A program made the position numbers and the translations under genes. This document shows positions 40,908 to 49,525 of a stretch of 64,000 nt of DNA, one piece after another. The stretch lies in the NCBI RefSeq assembly GCF_021731785.1, contig NZ_JAKFWS010000034.1, positions 1-64,000 of the forward strand, read 5' to 3'. Every line of letters starts with the position of its first letter. Position 1 is the first letter of the stretch. Source of the stretch: Methylocystis sp. Lineage in GTDB: Bacteria > Pseudomonadota > Alphaproteobacteria > Rhizobiales > Beijerinckiaceae. The notes below the pieces were generated by a model. It was not told where the DNA came from and made no database searches. It saw only the letters and a list, made by a program, of their open reading frames with translations.

Positions 40908-41191
40908 TGGAGAACGGCTCTCTTCCAATCGACGGCGCCGTCGCGGGCTTTCGCGTTCCCGTCCACCGGGCGCTGACCGAGCCCATCTTCCTCGGCGGCG
41001 CGCCGCGTTCGATCGCCATTCTGAACGGCACGCTCGCCGCCGCGCTCGGCCTTGGGCTGCGGCTCTGGCTCGCCGGCCTCGCTTTCTGGGCCGTCGCGCA
41101 ATTCGCCGACGTCTGGGCGGCGAAACGCGATCCCGCCTTCGTCGAGGTCGTGCGCCGGCATTTACGCTACCCGGCGCATTTCGGGGTGTGA
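40907..41191 (+). CDS. trbD: TrbD (VirB3-like)
   Basis: The 94-residue inner-membrane protein has PVHRALTEPIFLGGAPRSIAILNGTLAAALGLGLRLW, typical of the VirB3/TrbD family. It begins in the trbC stop codon and precedes trbE by 12 bases. In some systems VirB3 and VirB4 are fused; here they are separate. Confidence 0.9.
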   Translation: MENGSLPIDGAVAGFRVPVHRALTEPIFLGGAPRSIAILNGTLAAALGLGLRLWLAGLAFWAVAQFADVWAAKRDPAFVEVVRRHLRYPAHFGV

Positions 41192-41203
41192 GTAGAAGCG
41201 ACG

Positions 41204-43639
41204 ATGCTGAACCTCGCCGAATATCGCAAAAAGTCGCAAAGCCTTGCCGACTTCCTGCCCTGGGCAGCGCTGGTCGCGCCGGGCGTCGTCCTCAACAAGG
41301 ACGGCTCGTTTCAGCGAACGGCGCGCTTTCGCGGTCCCGACCTTGAAAGCGCGACACAAGCCGAACTCGTCGGCGTCACGGCGCGGCTCAACAATGCGCT
41401 GCGGCGCCTCGGATCCAGCTGGGCGATCTTCTTCGAAGCGCAGCGCAATCCCGCGCAGGATTATCCGGCCAGCGCCTTCCCCGACCCCGTCTCCGTCCTA
41501 GTCGACGAAGAGCGCCGCGCCCAATTCGAAGAGGAAGGGGCGCATTTCGAGAGCGGCTATTTTCTAACGCTCGTTTATCTGCCGCCCGAGGATGAGGCGG
41601 CGGGCGCCGAAAGCTGGCTTTACGAATGGCGATCGCCGGAAGGCGCGCCCACCGCCGTTCTCTCCGGTTTCATCGACCGCACCGACCGGCTGCTACAGCT
41701 CATTGAGGGCTTTGCGCCGGAAGCCGAATGGCTCTCGGACAGCGAGACCCTGACCTATCTCCATTCCTGCGTCTCGACCAAGCGGCACAAGGTCCGCGTT
41801 CCAGAGACGCCCATGCATCTCGACGCGATCCTTGCCGACGAGCAGCTGACCGGCGGCCTCGAGCCCCGGCTTGGAGGCAAGCATCTGCGCATTCTCACCG
41901 TCATGGGCTTCCCCTCGGCGACCCATCCTGGGATTCTCGACGAACTGAATCGCCTCGCCTTCCCCTATCGATGGTCGACAAGGGCGATCACGCTCGACAA
42001 GACCGACGCGACCAGAGTCGTCACCCGCATCCGCAGGCAATGGTTCGCCAAGCGCAAATCCATCCTGGCGATCCTGAAGGAGGTGATGACGAACGAGTCC
42101 TCCGTCCTTCTCGACACCGACGCGCATAACAAGGCGCTCGACGCCGACGCGGCGCTGCAGGATCTCGGCTCCGACCTGATCGGCGAAGCCTATGTGACGG
42201 CGACGATCACGGTCTGGGACGATGACCCGCGCCTTGCCGACGAGAAGCTGCGCCTCGCCGAGAAGGTCATCCAGGGCCGCGACTTCACCTCCATGACCGA
42301 GACGGTCAACGCCATCGAAGCCTGGCTGGGGTCGCTTCCGGGACATGTCTACGCCAATGTCCGGCAGCCGCCGATCTCGACGATCAATCTCGCCCATATG
42401 ATCCCGCTCTCGGCGGTCTGGGCCGGCCCGATGACGGACGCGCATCTCGATGCGCCGCCCCTCTTCTTCGCGCGCACGGAAGGCTCGACGCCGTTTCGCT
42501 TCTCGCTGCATGTCGGCGACGTCGGCCATACGCTCGTCATCGGACCGACTGGCGCCGGCAAGAGCGTGCTGCTGGCTCTGATGGCGCTACAGTTTCGCCG
42601 CTACGCGCGCTCGCAAATCTTTGTCTTCGATTTCGGGGGATCGGCGCGGGCGGCGACGCTCGCCATGGGCGGCAGCTGGCACGATCTCGGCGGCGCGCTG
42701 TCAGCGGAGGCTGTCGATCCGGTCGCCCTGCAGCCCCTCGCCGCCGTAAACGATCCCGCCGAGCGCGCCTGGGCCGCCGATTGGATCGTCTCCATCCTCG
42801 CCCGCGAGAATGTCGCCGTCACGCCAGATGTCAAAGAGCATCTCTGGTCGGCGCTGTCGTCTCTCGCCTCCGCGCCGATTGAAGAGCGTACTCTCACCGG
42901 CCTCTCGGTGCTCCTTCAGTCCAATCCGCTCAAGCGCGCGCTCAAGCCGTTTTGCCTGGGCGGGCCGCACGGGCGGCTGCTCGATTCCGACGCGGAGGTT
43001 CTCGGCGGCGCCGACGTCCAATGTTTCGAGACGGAGGGACTGATCGGCTCGGCCGCCGCGCCCGCCGTCCTCTCCTATCTCTTTCACCGCATCGAAGGCC
43101 GGCTCGACGGCGCGCCCGCACTTCTCGTCATCGACGAAGGCTGGCTCGCCCTCGACGATCCCGGTTTCGCCGCCCAATTGCGCGAATGGCTCAAGACGCT
43201 GCGCAAGAAAAACGCTTCCGTCGTCTTCGCCACCCAGTCGCTCGCCGATATCGAGACGAGCCCGATCGCGCCCGCGATCGTCGAGAGCTGCCCGACCCGC
43301 ATTTTTCTGCCCAACGAGTGCGCGATCGAACCGCAGATCCTGTCGATCTATCGCCGCTTCGGCCTTAATGACCGGCAAATCGAGATCATCGCCCGGGCGA
43401 CGCCCAAGCGCGACTATTACTGCCAGTCACGGCGCGGCAACCGCCTCTTCGAATTGGGCCTCGGCCCCATAGCGCTCGCCCTTTGCGCCGCGTCTTCGAA
43501 GACCGACCAAAAACTCATTGCCGAGATTTTCGCAAATGCCGGGCGCGATGGCTTCGCCCGCGCCTGGCTGTCCGCGCGCGGCCTCGACTGGGCCGCCGAA
43601 CTTCTGCCTACCCCCACCGATCTGGAGACATCGTCATGA
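41204..43639 (+). CDS. trbE: conjugal transfer ATPase TrbE (VirB4)
   Basis: The 811-residue VirB4-type ATPase has the CagE/TrbE N-terminal domain (MLNLAEYRKKSQSLADFLPWAALVAPGVVLNKDGSF), Walker A GPTGAGKSVL near 446-455, Walker B ALLVIDEGWLAL near 640-650, and RKKNASVVFATQSLADIETSPIAP with RIFLPNECA. It energises pilus assembly. Length is normal and the frame intact, so this gene has not decayed. It overlaps trbJ by 4 bases (ATGA). Confidence 0.96.
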   Translation: MLNLAEYRKKSQSLADFLPWAALVAPGVVLNKDGSFQRTARFRGPDLESATQAELVGVTARLNNALRRLGSSWAIFFEAQRNPAQDYPASAFPDPVSVLVDEERRAQFEEEGAHFESGYFLTLVYLPPEDEAAGAESWLYEWRSPEGAPTAVLSGFIDRTDRLLQLIEGFAPEAEWLSDSETLTYLHSCVSTKRHKVRVPETPMHLDAILADEQLTGGLEPRLGGKHLRILTVMGFPSATHPGILDELNRLAFPYRWSTRAITLDKTDATRVVTRIRRQWFAKRKSILAILKEVMTNESSVLLDTDAHNKALDADAALQDLGSDLIGEAYVTATITVWDDDPRLADEKLRLAEKVIQGRDFTSMTETVNAIEAWLGSLPGHVYANVRQPPISTINLAHMIPLSAVWAGPMTDAHLDAPPLFFARTEGSTPFRFSLHVGDVGHTLVIGPTGAGKSVLLALMALQFRRYARSQIFVFDFGGSARAATLAMGGSWHDLGGALSAEAVDPVALQPLAAVNDPAERAWAADWIVSILARENVAVTPDVKEHLWSALSSLASAPIEERTLTGLSVLLQSNPLKRALKPFCLGGPHGRLLDSDAEVLGGADVQCFETEGLIGSAAAPAVLSYLFHRIEGRLDGAPALLVIDEGWLALDDPGFAAQLREWLKTLRKKNASVVFATQSLADIETSPIAPAIVESCPTRIFLPNECAIEPQILSIYRRFGLNDRQIEIIARATPKRDYYCQSRRGNRLFELGLGPIALALCAASSKTDQKLIAEIFANAGRDGFARAWLSARGLDWAAELLPTPTDLETSS

Positions 43640-44370
43640 CCCGCATTCGTCGCCTCGCAGCCGCGAGCGCCTTCGCTTTGTCGCTAGCTTTCCTCAGTGC
43701 GCCCGCGGTGGCGCAATTTTTTGTGTTCGACCCAACCAATTACGCCCAAAACTTTCTGACTGCGGCGAACACGCTGCAGCAGATCAACAATCAGATCACC
43801 AGCCTCCAGAACGAGGCGCGGATGCTGCTCAATCAGGGAAGAAACCTTGCGAACCTTCCCTATTCCTCTCTGCAGACGATCCAGCAATCGATCTCCCAGA
43901 CTCAGCAGCTGCTCCGCGAGGCTCAGCGCATCGCCTATGACGTGCAGCAGATTGATCAGGCCTTTTCGACGCACTACGGCCCCATCAACTCTTCGGTGAG
44001 TTCGGCGAGCCTTGTCGACGGCGCGAAACAGCGCTGGCAAAACTCCTTGTCAGCTTTGCAGAACGCTATGCGCGTTCAGGCCGGCATTGTTCAGTCCATC
44101 GACACCGCCCGTTCCGAAGCCGGCGCGCTCATCTCGTCGAGCCAGTCCGCGCTCGGCGTCCTTCAGGCGTCGCAAGCCGGCAATCAGCTTCTCGCGCTGC
44201 AAAGCAAGCAACTCGCCGACGTAACCGCGCTCCTCGCATCGCAAGGGCGCGCCCAGTCCCTTGAACTCGCGCGCAACGCCGAAGCCCAGGAACAGGCGCG
44301 CGAGCAGATGCGCCGCTTCGTTGCGCCGGGCCAAAGCTATCAGCCCGGCAATGTCGCCATGTTCCATTGA
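43636..44370 (+). CDS. trbJ: TrbJ (VirB5-like)
   Basis: The 244-residue periplasmic protein has a signal peptide (LAAASAFALSLAFLSAPAVAQ) followed by FVFDPTNYAQNFLTAANTLQQINNQITSLQNEARML and glutamine-rich helices, the standard TrbJ pattern. It probably forms the minor tip of the pilus. ATG 43636 overlaps the trbE stop (ATGA). Confidence 0.93.
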   Translation: MTRIRRLAAASAFALSLAFLSAPAVAQFFVFDPTNYAQNFLTAANTLQQINNQITSLQNEARMLLNQGRNLANLPYSSLQTIQQSISQTQQLLREAQRIAYDVQQIDQAFSTHYGPINSSVSSASLVDGAKQRWQNSLSALQNAMRVQAGIVQSIDTARSEAGALISSSQSALGVLQASQAGNQLLALQSKQLADVTALLASQGRAQSLELARNAEAQEQAREQMRRFVAPGQSYQPGNVAMFH

Positions 44371-44385
44371 GTGGGGGGCGATGTC

Positions 44386-44757
44386 ATGAATTGGAGAGAC
44401 TGGCTCGCGCCCGAAAATATCGGCTTTGTGGCTGTCGGCATCGTGACCGGGGCGATCGCGCTCATTGGCGTCGAATCCGCCTGCGACGCCGATGTCGGGG
44501 CGCGAACGAAACCGGCGTCGCTCTTGCCGAGCGGCGCGCCTTCAAAAGAACCCGCGATCGACCCCGGGCTCCTGCGCTGCGCCCAGCTCCCGATCGAAGA
44601 GGCGGACGATCCCTCCTGCAAGGATCTCTGGGTGAAGGAGCGCAAGAGGTTTCTTGGGAATGGGGAGCCGGCGCAACCCGCCGAGCATCTCATCGATATG
44701 TTCCCGTCACATCGCTCGCCCGCCGCCGGTGCCTCGCCGAAGCCGAAAAGCGAGTAG
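44386..44757 (+). CDS. TrbK-alt type putative entry exclusion protein
   Basis: The 123-residue protein has one membrane helix (IGFVAVGIVTGAIALIGVESAC) and the C-terminal block LRCAQLPIEEADDPSCKDLWVKERKRFLG, which matches the alternative TrbK family found between trbJ and trbL in chromosomal elements. TrbK of plasmids blocks entry of related elements; the role here is inferred from position. ATG 44386 was chosen over GTG 44371. Confidence 0.75.
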   Translation: MNWRDWLAPENIGFVAVGIVTGAIALIGVESACDADVGARTKPASLLPSGAPSKEPAIDPGLLRCAQLPIEEADDPSCKDLWVKERKRFLGNGEPAQPAEHLIDMFPSHRSPAAGASPKPKSE

Positions 44758-44761
44758 CGCC

Positions 44762-46015
44762 ATGGGCGGAACCGGCGTGATCGATCGCTTCCTCGAGACC
44801 TTCACCCGCTACATCGACTCCGGCTTCGGCCTGCTCGGCGGCGAGGTGGGGTTTCTGGCGGCGACGCTGGTCGTCATCGACATCACCCTCGCCGCGCTCT
44901 TCTGGAGCATGGGGCCCGACGAAGACATCATCGCCCGATTGGTGAAGAAAACCCTGTTCGTCGGCGTCTTCGCGTACCTCATCGGCAATTGGAACAGTCT
45001 CGCCCGCATCGTCTTCGAAAGCTTTTCGGGATTGGGTCTCAAGGCCGCCGGCGCCGGCCTCTCCGCCACGGACTTCCTGCGGCCCCGCCGCGTCGCCCAG
45101 GTCGGGATCGACGCCGGACGCCCGCTCCTCGATTCCCTTTCGCAGCTTCTCGGCTATGTTTCCTTCTTCGAGAACGTCATTCAGATCGCTATTCTCCTCA
45201 TCGCCTGGCTCATCGTCCTCCTGAGCTTCTTCATTCTGGCGATCCAGCTCTTCGTCACGCTGATCGAATTCAAGCTGACGACGCTCGCCGGCTTCGTCCT
45301 CATTCCCTTCGGCCTTTTCGGCAAGACCGCCTTTCTCGCCGAACGCGTTCTCGGCAATGTCGTCTCGTCGGGCGTGAAGGTTCTGGTGCTCGCCGTCATC
45401 GTCGGCATCGGCTCGACGCTCTTCGCGCAATTCACGCAAGGTTTCTCTGGTCAGCCGACCGTCGACGACGCCATGGCGTTGGTGCTCGCCGCCCTCTCGC
45501 TTCTCGGTCTTGGAATCTTCGGCCCCGGCATCGCCAATGGCATCGTCTCGGGCGGGCCCCAGCTTGGCGCCGGCGCCGTCGTTGCGACCGGGCCTGTCGC
45601 GGGCGGCGCGGCCTCCGCTGGCTACGGCGCCGTAAGGCTTGCAGGCGGGACGGTCGCAGGGCTTGCCGGAAGGAGAGAGACGCAGGCCGCGGCGACATTG
45701 CCGCCTTCGCGCGGGCCGCAGCCGCCCGCTGGCAGCGCGCCGCCTTCCGCACCCCCCGGCGGTTCTGGCAGCGGGTCGGGAGGCTCAGCTGCGCAGCCAT
45801 TCGCTTCAGCCGGCGCCGCGTCCGCCCCTCCGCCTGATGGCGGCGCTTCCTCAGGCGGCGGCGTCAATCCAGCGCCATCCGGCGAACCCGCTTGGGCCAA
45901 GCGCCTGAAGCGCTCCCAATCCGTCTCGCACGGCGTCTCGATCGCCGCCCATGCTCTTCGTGCCGGCGACGCCCATGGCGGCGGCGCCTCCGTCAATCTG
46001 TCCGAGGCCCGCTAA
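44762..46015 (+). CDS. trbL: TrbL (VirB6-like)
   Basis: The 417-residue membrane protein has about five helices (FLAATLVVIDITLAALFW, ILLIAWLIVLLSFFILAIQLFVTLIEF, KVLVLAVIVGIGSTLFAQF, AMALVLAALSLLGLGIFGPGIANGI) and the signature LTTLAGFVLIPFGLFGKTAFLAERVLG. The C-terminus is a Gly/Ser/Pro-rich tail. It lines the inner-membrane channel. It overlaps trbF by one base. Confidence 0.93.
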   Translation: MGGTGVIDRFLETFTRYIDSGFGLLGGEVGFLAATLVVIDITLAALFWSMGPDEDIIARLVKKTLFVGVFAYLIGNWNSLARIVFESFSGLGLKAAGAGLSATDFLRPRRVAQVGIDAGRPLLDSLSQLLGYVSFFENVIQIAILLIAWLIVLLSFFILAIQLFVTLIEFKLTTLAGFVLIPFGLFGKTAFLAERVLGNVVSSGVKVLVLAVIVGIGSTLFAQFTQGFSGQPTVDDAMALVLAALSLLGLGIFGPGIANGIVSGGPQLGAGAVVATGPVAGGAASAGYGAVRLAGGTVAGLAGRRETQAAATLPPSRGPQPPAGSAPPSAPPGGSGSGSGGSAAQPFASAGAASAPPPDGGASSGGGVNPAPSGEPAWAKRLKRSQSVSHGVSIAAHALRAGDAHGGGASVNLSEAR

Positions 46016-46698
46016 TGTTCAAACGATCTTCCGTCCGCTACGGGCGCACGCCCGAGCCCGAAACGCCCTACCAGAAAGCCGCGCAGGTCTGGGACGAGCG
46101 CATCGGCTCCGCCCGCGTGCAGGCGAAGAACTGGCGCTTGATCGCTTTCGGCAATCTCTTCCTCGCGGGCGGTCTCGCCGTCGCCCTCGTTTGGCAGAAT
46201 GCGCGCGGCTCGATCGTGCCCTGGGTCGTCCAGATCGATAAATTCGGCGAGGCGCAGGCCGTCGCCCCCGCCGTCGCGGATTATCGGCCGACCGATCCGC
46301 AAATCGCCTGGCATCTCGCGCGCTTCGTCGAACATGTCCGATCCATTCCCGCCGATCCGATCGTCGTGCGCCAGAACTGGCTCAAGGCCTACGACTTCGT
46401 TACCGACAAGGGCACCCTGGCCTTGAACGACTACGCCCGCGCGAACGATCCCTTCGCCAAGGTCGGGCAGGTCCAGATCGCGATCGACGTCGCCAGCGTC
46501 ATTCGCGCTTCCGACGATTCCTTCCGCGTCGCCTGGACCGAGCGCCGCTACGAGAACGCCAGCCTCGCTTCCACCGAACGTTGGACCGCCATTCTCACCA
46601 TCGCCCTTCAGCCGCCTCGCGACGCCGAGCGCCTGCGTAAGAACCCGCTCGGCCTTTTCATTCACGCCGTCAACTGGTCGAAGGAGCTTGGGCAATGA
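46015..46698 (+). CDS. trbF: TrbF (VirB8-like)
   Basis: The 227-residue bitopic protein has YQKAAQVWDERIGSARVQAKNWRLIAFGNLFLAGGLAVAL (family signature and membrane helix near 42-60) and a periplasmic VirB8 domain (FVEHVRSIPADPIVVRQNWLKAYDFVT, SFRVAWTERRYENASL). It nucleates pore assembly. The stop overlaps the trbG start (ATGA). Confidence 0.94.
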   Translation: MFKRSSVRYGRTPEPETPYQKAAQVWDERIGSARVQAKNWRLIAFGNLFLAGGLAVALVWQNARGSIVPWVVQIDKFGEAQAVAPAVADYRPTDPQIAWHLARFVEHVRSIPADPIVVRQNWLKAYDFVTDKGTLALNDYARANDPFAKVGQVQIAIDVASVIRASDDSFRVAWTERRYENASLASTERWTAILTIALQPPRDAERLRKNPLGLFIHAVNWSKELGQ

Positions 46699-47690
46699 CT
46701 CTATTCTCGTTTCGGGCTTTCACGAGCCTCATTCTCTCGTCGTCTTTGCTCACCGCCTGTTCGAGCTTCAAGCCGCCCGAGATCGCCTATGACGATCTGC
46801 CGGTTCCGGCGAGCCTGCAGAGCGATCCGCCTGGCCCGGTCAGGATCGTCGAAGTCCCGAAGATACTGCCGCTCCCCGGCCAGCTCAAATCCCTTGCGCG
46901 GGGCAAGGGAGAGCACCCCGAGCCAACCGACCCAAAAGCGCGCATCGAACAAGCCAACGCCGCCGCGCGCATTGAGCCGCGCCGCGCCGGCTACATCAAC
47001 GCCGTCCAGATCTATCCCTTCACCGAAGGCGCGCTCTATCAGGTCTATGCCGCGCCGGGCGAGATCACCGACATCGCGCTTCAAGACGGCGAGCAGCTCG
47101 TCGGCTCCGGCCCCGTCGCCGCCGGCGATACGGTGCGCTGGATCATCGGCGATACGGAAAGCGGCGCGGGGAACGCCCGCAAGACCCACATCATGGTCAA
47201 GCCGACCCGCGCCGACTTGATGACCAATCTCGTCATCAATACTGACCGGCGCACCTATCATCTGGAGCTGCGTTCGACCGAGAAGACCTATATGGCCTCG
47301 GTCTCCTGGCAATATCCGCAGGACGAACTCATCGCGCTGCGCCGCCAGAACGTCGCCGCCGAGGCCGCCGCGCCGGTCGATGTCGGCCTCGATCTCGCCC
47401 GGCTCAATTTCCGCTACGCGATCGACGGGGACGCGACGCCCTGGCGGCCGCTGCGCGCCTTCGACGATGGTCGCAAGGTCTACATCGAATTCCCCCGCGG
47501 CGTCTCCCAGGGCGAGATGCCCCCGCTCTTCGTCACCGGCGCCTCGGGCGACAGCCAGCTCGTCAATTACCGGGTGCGCGGCAATCACATGATCGTCGAC
47601 CGGCTCTTTGCCGCCGCCGAGCTGCGTTTCGGTTCTGACGACCAAAAAATCGTCCGCATCGTGCGCAGCGACGGGAGGTCCGCCATATGA
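46695..47690 (+). CDS. trbG: TrbG (VirB9-like) lipoprotein
   Basis: The 331-residue protein has a lipoprotein signal ending LLTAC (Cys22) and the VirB9/CagX domain (QIYPFTEGALYQVYAAPGEITDIALQDGEQLVGSGPVAAGDTVRWIIGDTESG, PTRADLMTNLVINTDRRTYHLEL). It builds the outer-membrane core complex with TrbI. It overlaps both neighbours by 4 bases. Confidence 0.95.
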   Translation: MTLFSFRAFTSLILSSSLLTACSSFKPPEIAYDDLPVPASLQSDPPGPVRIVEVPKILPLPGQLKSLARGKGEHPEPTDPKARIEQANAAARIEPRRAGYINAVQIYPFTEGALYQVYAAPGEITDIALQDGEQLVGSGPVAAGDTVRWIIGDTESGAGNARKTHIMVKPTRADLMTNLVINTDRRTYHLELRSTEKTYMASVSWQYPQDELIALRRQNVAAEAAAPVDVGLDLARLNFRYAIDGDATPWRPLRAFDDGRKVYIEFPRGVSQGEMPPLFVTGASGDSQLVNYRVRGNHMIVDRLFAAAELRFGSDDQKIVRIVRSDGRSAI

Positions 47691-48901
47691 GCGGGTCAGA
47701 GCACGAGAAGAAGCTTGCGGAGGAGCTGCGCCTGCGACCCGAGCGGCCGCCAGTGACACGTCTGTCGCGCCGCGTCCTGATCGCGCTCGCCGGCGTCTCT
47801 TCCGCGGCCCTTCTTGGCATGACCATCTGGGCCTTGCAGGGACGCACGCGCTCCGGCCCCGCGTCGGAGCTCATCAATACGGAAGCAAGGACCACCCCCG
47901 ACGGCCTTGCGTCCCTGCCGCGTGATTACGCGGGCCTACCAAAGGACGTCCCAAAGCTCGGGCCGCCGCTCCCGGGCGACCTCGGACGGCCGATCCTCGC
48001 CGCCCAAGGGCAACTACCACCGACCGGTCCTGATCCCGAACAACAGCGCATTGGCCAGGAGCGCGAGGCGGCGCGGACGGCGAAACTCTTTGCGACGACG
48101 AACGTGCGCGAGCGGCCGTCGAGCAATGCCGAGGGCGCTCAAAGATCGACGGTTGATCCGAGCGTCCAAGCATCGGTGCTTCCAACCGAGCCGGCCCCAA
48201 TCGATCCAGGCGACGTCCAGAACATGCAGGATCGCAAGCTCGCTTTCGTCAATGCGCCCACCGATCGCCGCACGGTCAGTCCGGATCACCTCGCCGCCCC
48301 GGCGTCGCGCTATGTCCTGCAGGCGGGCGCGGTCATTCCGGCCGCGCTCGTCACCGGCATTCACTCAGATCTTCCCGGACAGATCACCGCGCAAGTCACA
48401 GAGAACGTCTATGACAGCCCCACGGGGCGCTTTCTGCTTATCCCGCAGGGCACAAAGCTCATCGGCGTCTACGACTCGCAAATCGCCTTCGGGCAATCGC
48501 GCGTGCTCCTCGTCTGGAACCGTCTCATTCTCCCCAACGGGCGCTCAATCGTTCTCGAGCGCCAGCCCGGCGCCGATGCTGCCGGCTATTCGGGACTCGA
48601 AGACGGCGTCGATCATCATTGGTTTCGCCTCGCGGGCGCCGCTGCGCTCTCCACCATTCTCGGCGTCGGGACGCAGCTCGGTACAACCGGGACCGAAAAC
48701 GCCCTCATTCAGGCGCTGCGCCGCGGCGGCGCGCAAAGCCTCAATCAGACCGGCCAGCAGATCATCGGGCGCAATCTCAACATCCAGCCGACGCTCACCA
48801 TTCGGCCGGGCTTTCCGGTGCGGGTAATCATCACGCGCGATCTCGTCCTCGCGCCTTATCTGGAGCCCGGCGACCTCCTCGCGACGGGAGGCGATCGATG
48901 A
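47687..48901 (+). CDS. trbI: TrbI (VirB10-like)
   Basis: The 404-residue protein has a cytoplasmic tail, one membrane helix (VLIALAGVSSAALLGMTIWAL), a proline-rich stretch and the VirB10 domain (VIPAALVTGIHSDLPGQITAQVTENVYDSPTGRFLLIPQGTKLIGVYDSQ and WFRLAGAAALSTILGVG). It spans the cell envelope and senses ATP use. It is followed in overlap by DUF2274. Confidence 0.95.
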   Translation: MSGSEHEKKLAEELRLRPERPPVTRLSRRVLIALAGVSSAALLGMTIWALQGRTRSGPASELINTEARTTPDGLASLPRDYAGLPKDVPKLGPPLPGDLGRPILAAQGQLPPTGPDPEQQRIGQEREAARTAKLFATTNVRERPSSNAEGAQRSTVDPSVQASVLPTEPAPIDPGDVQNMQDRKLAFVNAPTDRRTVSPDHLAAPASRYVLQAGAVIPAALVTGIHSDLPGQITAQVTENVYDSPTGRFLLIPQGTKLIGVYDSQIAFGQSRVLLVWNRLILPNGRSIVLERQPGADAAGYSGLEDGVDHHWFRLAGAAALSTILGVGTQLGTTGTENALIQALRRGGAQSLNQTGQQIIGRNLNIQPTLTIRPGFPVRVIITRDLVLAPYLEPGDLLATGGDR

Positions 48902-49110
48902 CGAAGTTGAAACTCTCAGCTGTCGAAGACGAGAAGCCGATCAAGGTCACCGTCATGCTGTCGGCGGCCCTGCATCGCAACCTCGTCGCTTATGCCGAAA
49001 TCCTCGCGCGCGACTCTGGGAAGGCGATCGAGCCGGAAAAGCTCATCGCGCTGATGTTGGAGCGATTTATCGCCAGCGACCGAGCGTTCAAGAAAGCCCG
49101 TCGATTATAG
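48898..49110 (+). CDS. DUF2274 family protein
   Basis: The 70-residue protein (MTKLKLSAVEDEKPIKVTVML; LHRNLVAYAEILARDSG; LIALMLERFIASDRAFKKAR) matches DUF2274, a ribbon-helix-helix-like protein encoded after trbI in chromosomal conjugative elements. It may regulate the operon. ATG 48898 overlaps the trbI stop (ATGA), so it is the last gene of the operon. Confidence 0.88.
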   Translation: MTKLKLSAVEDEKPIKVTVMLSAALHRNLVAYAEILARDSGKAIEPEKLIALMLERFIASDRAFKKARRL

Positions 49111-49240
49111 GCGGATCCAGATCTAGCCCCACCGATTTGCACGCCAGAGCCCGAAATTTCCGCAAGCCATTCCGAAGGGGCTTCCGGCATCGACTCCTAT
49201 CGTTCTCAATCGTCGGCAGCAGCTAAGAAGGAAATCGAGC

Positions 49241-49525
49241 ATGGGCCAGATCGAGACTTTGGAGATCAGGAAGACCATCCGACGGCGCCAACTGCGTGAG
49301 ATGGTCCCCCTGGCAGACAGCACGATTTATGAAATGGAGCAGCGCGGCGAGTTTCCTCGACGCTTTGCGCTGTCGCCGCGCTGTATCGTCTGGGATCTCG
49401 CCGAGGTTCACGCGTGGTTGTTGGCGCGGCGCGCAACTCCGATCCGTCGAGCGCAGCATCCCGACGTCTCCAAGCGCAAGTCCCGGCCTGTCAAAGCGCG
49501 GGATCGAGCGCAACAACGGGCATAG
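49241..49525 (+). CDS. AlpA-family regulator
   Basis: The 94-residue protein has the AlpA winged-helix pattern: IRRRQLREMVPLADSTIYEMEQRGEFPRRFALSPRCIVWDLAEVHAWLLAR, where Ser-Thr-Ile-Tyr and GEFPRRFALSPRCIVW are typical. AlpA proteins regulate integrase genes. A ribosome binding site AAGGAAA precedes ATG 49241. Its last 35 bases overlap the convergent integrase 3' end. Confidence 0.88.
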   Translation: MGQIETLEIRKTIRRRQLREMVPLADSTIYEMEQRGEFPRRFALSPRCIVWDLAEVHAWLLARRATPIRRAQHPDVSKRKSRPVKARDRAQQRA

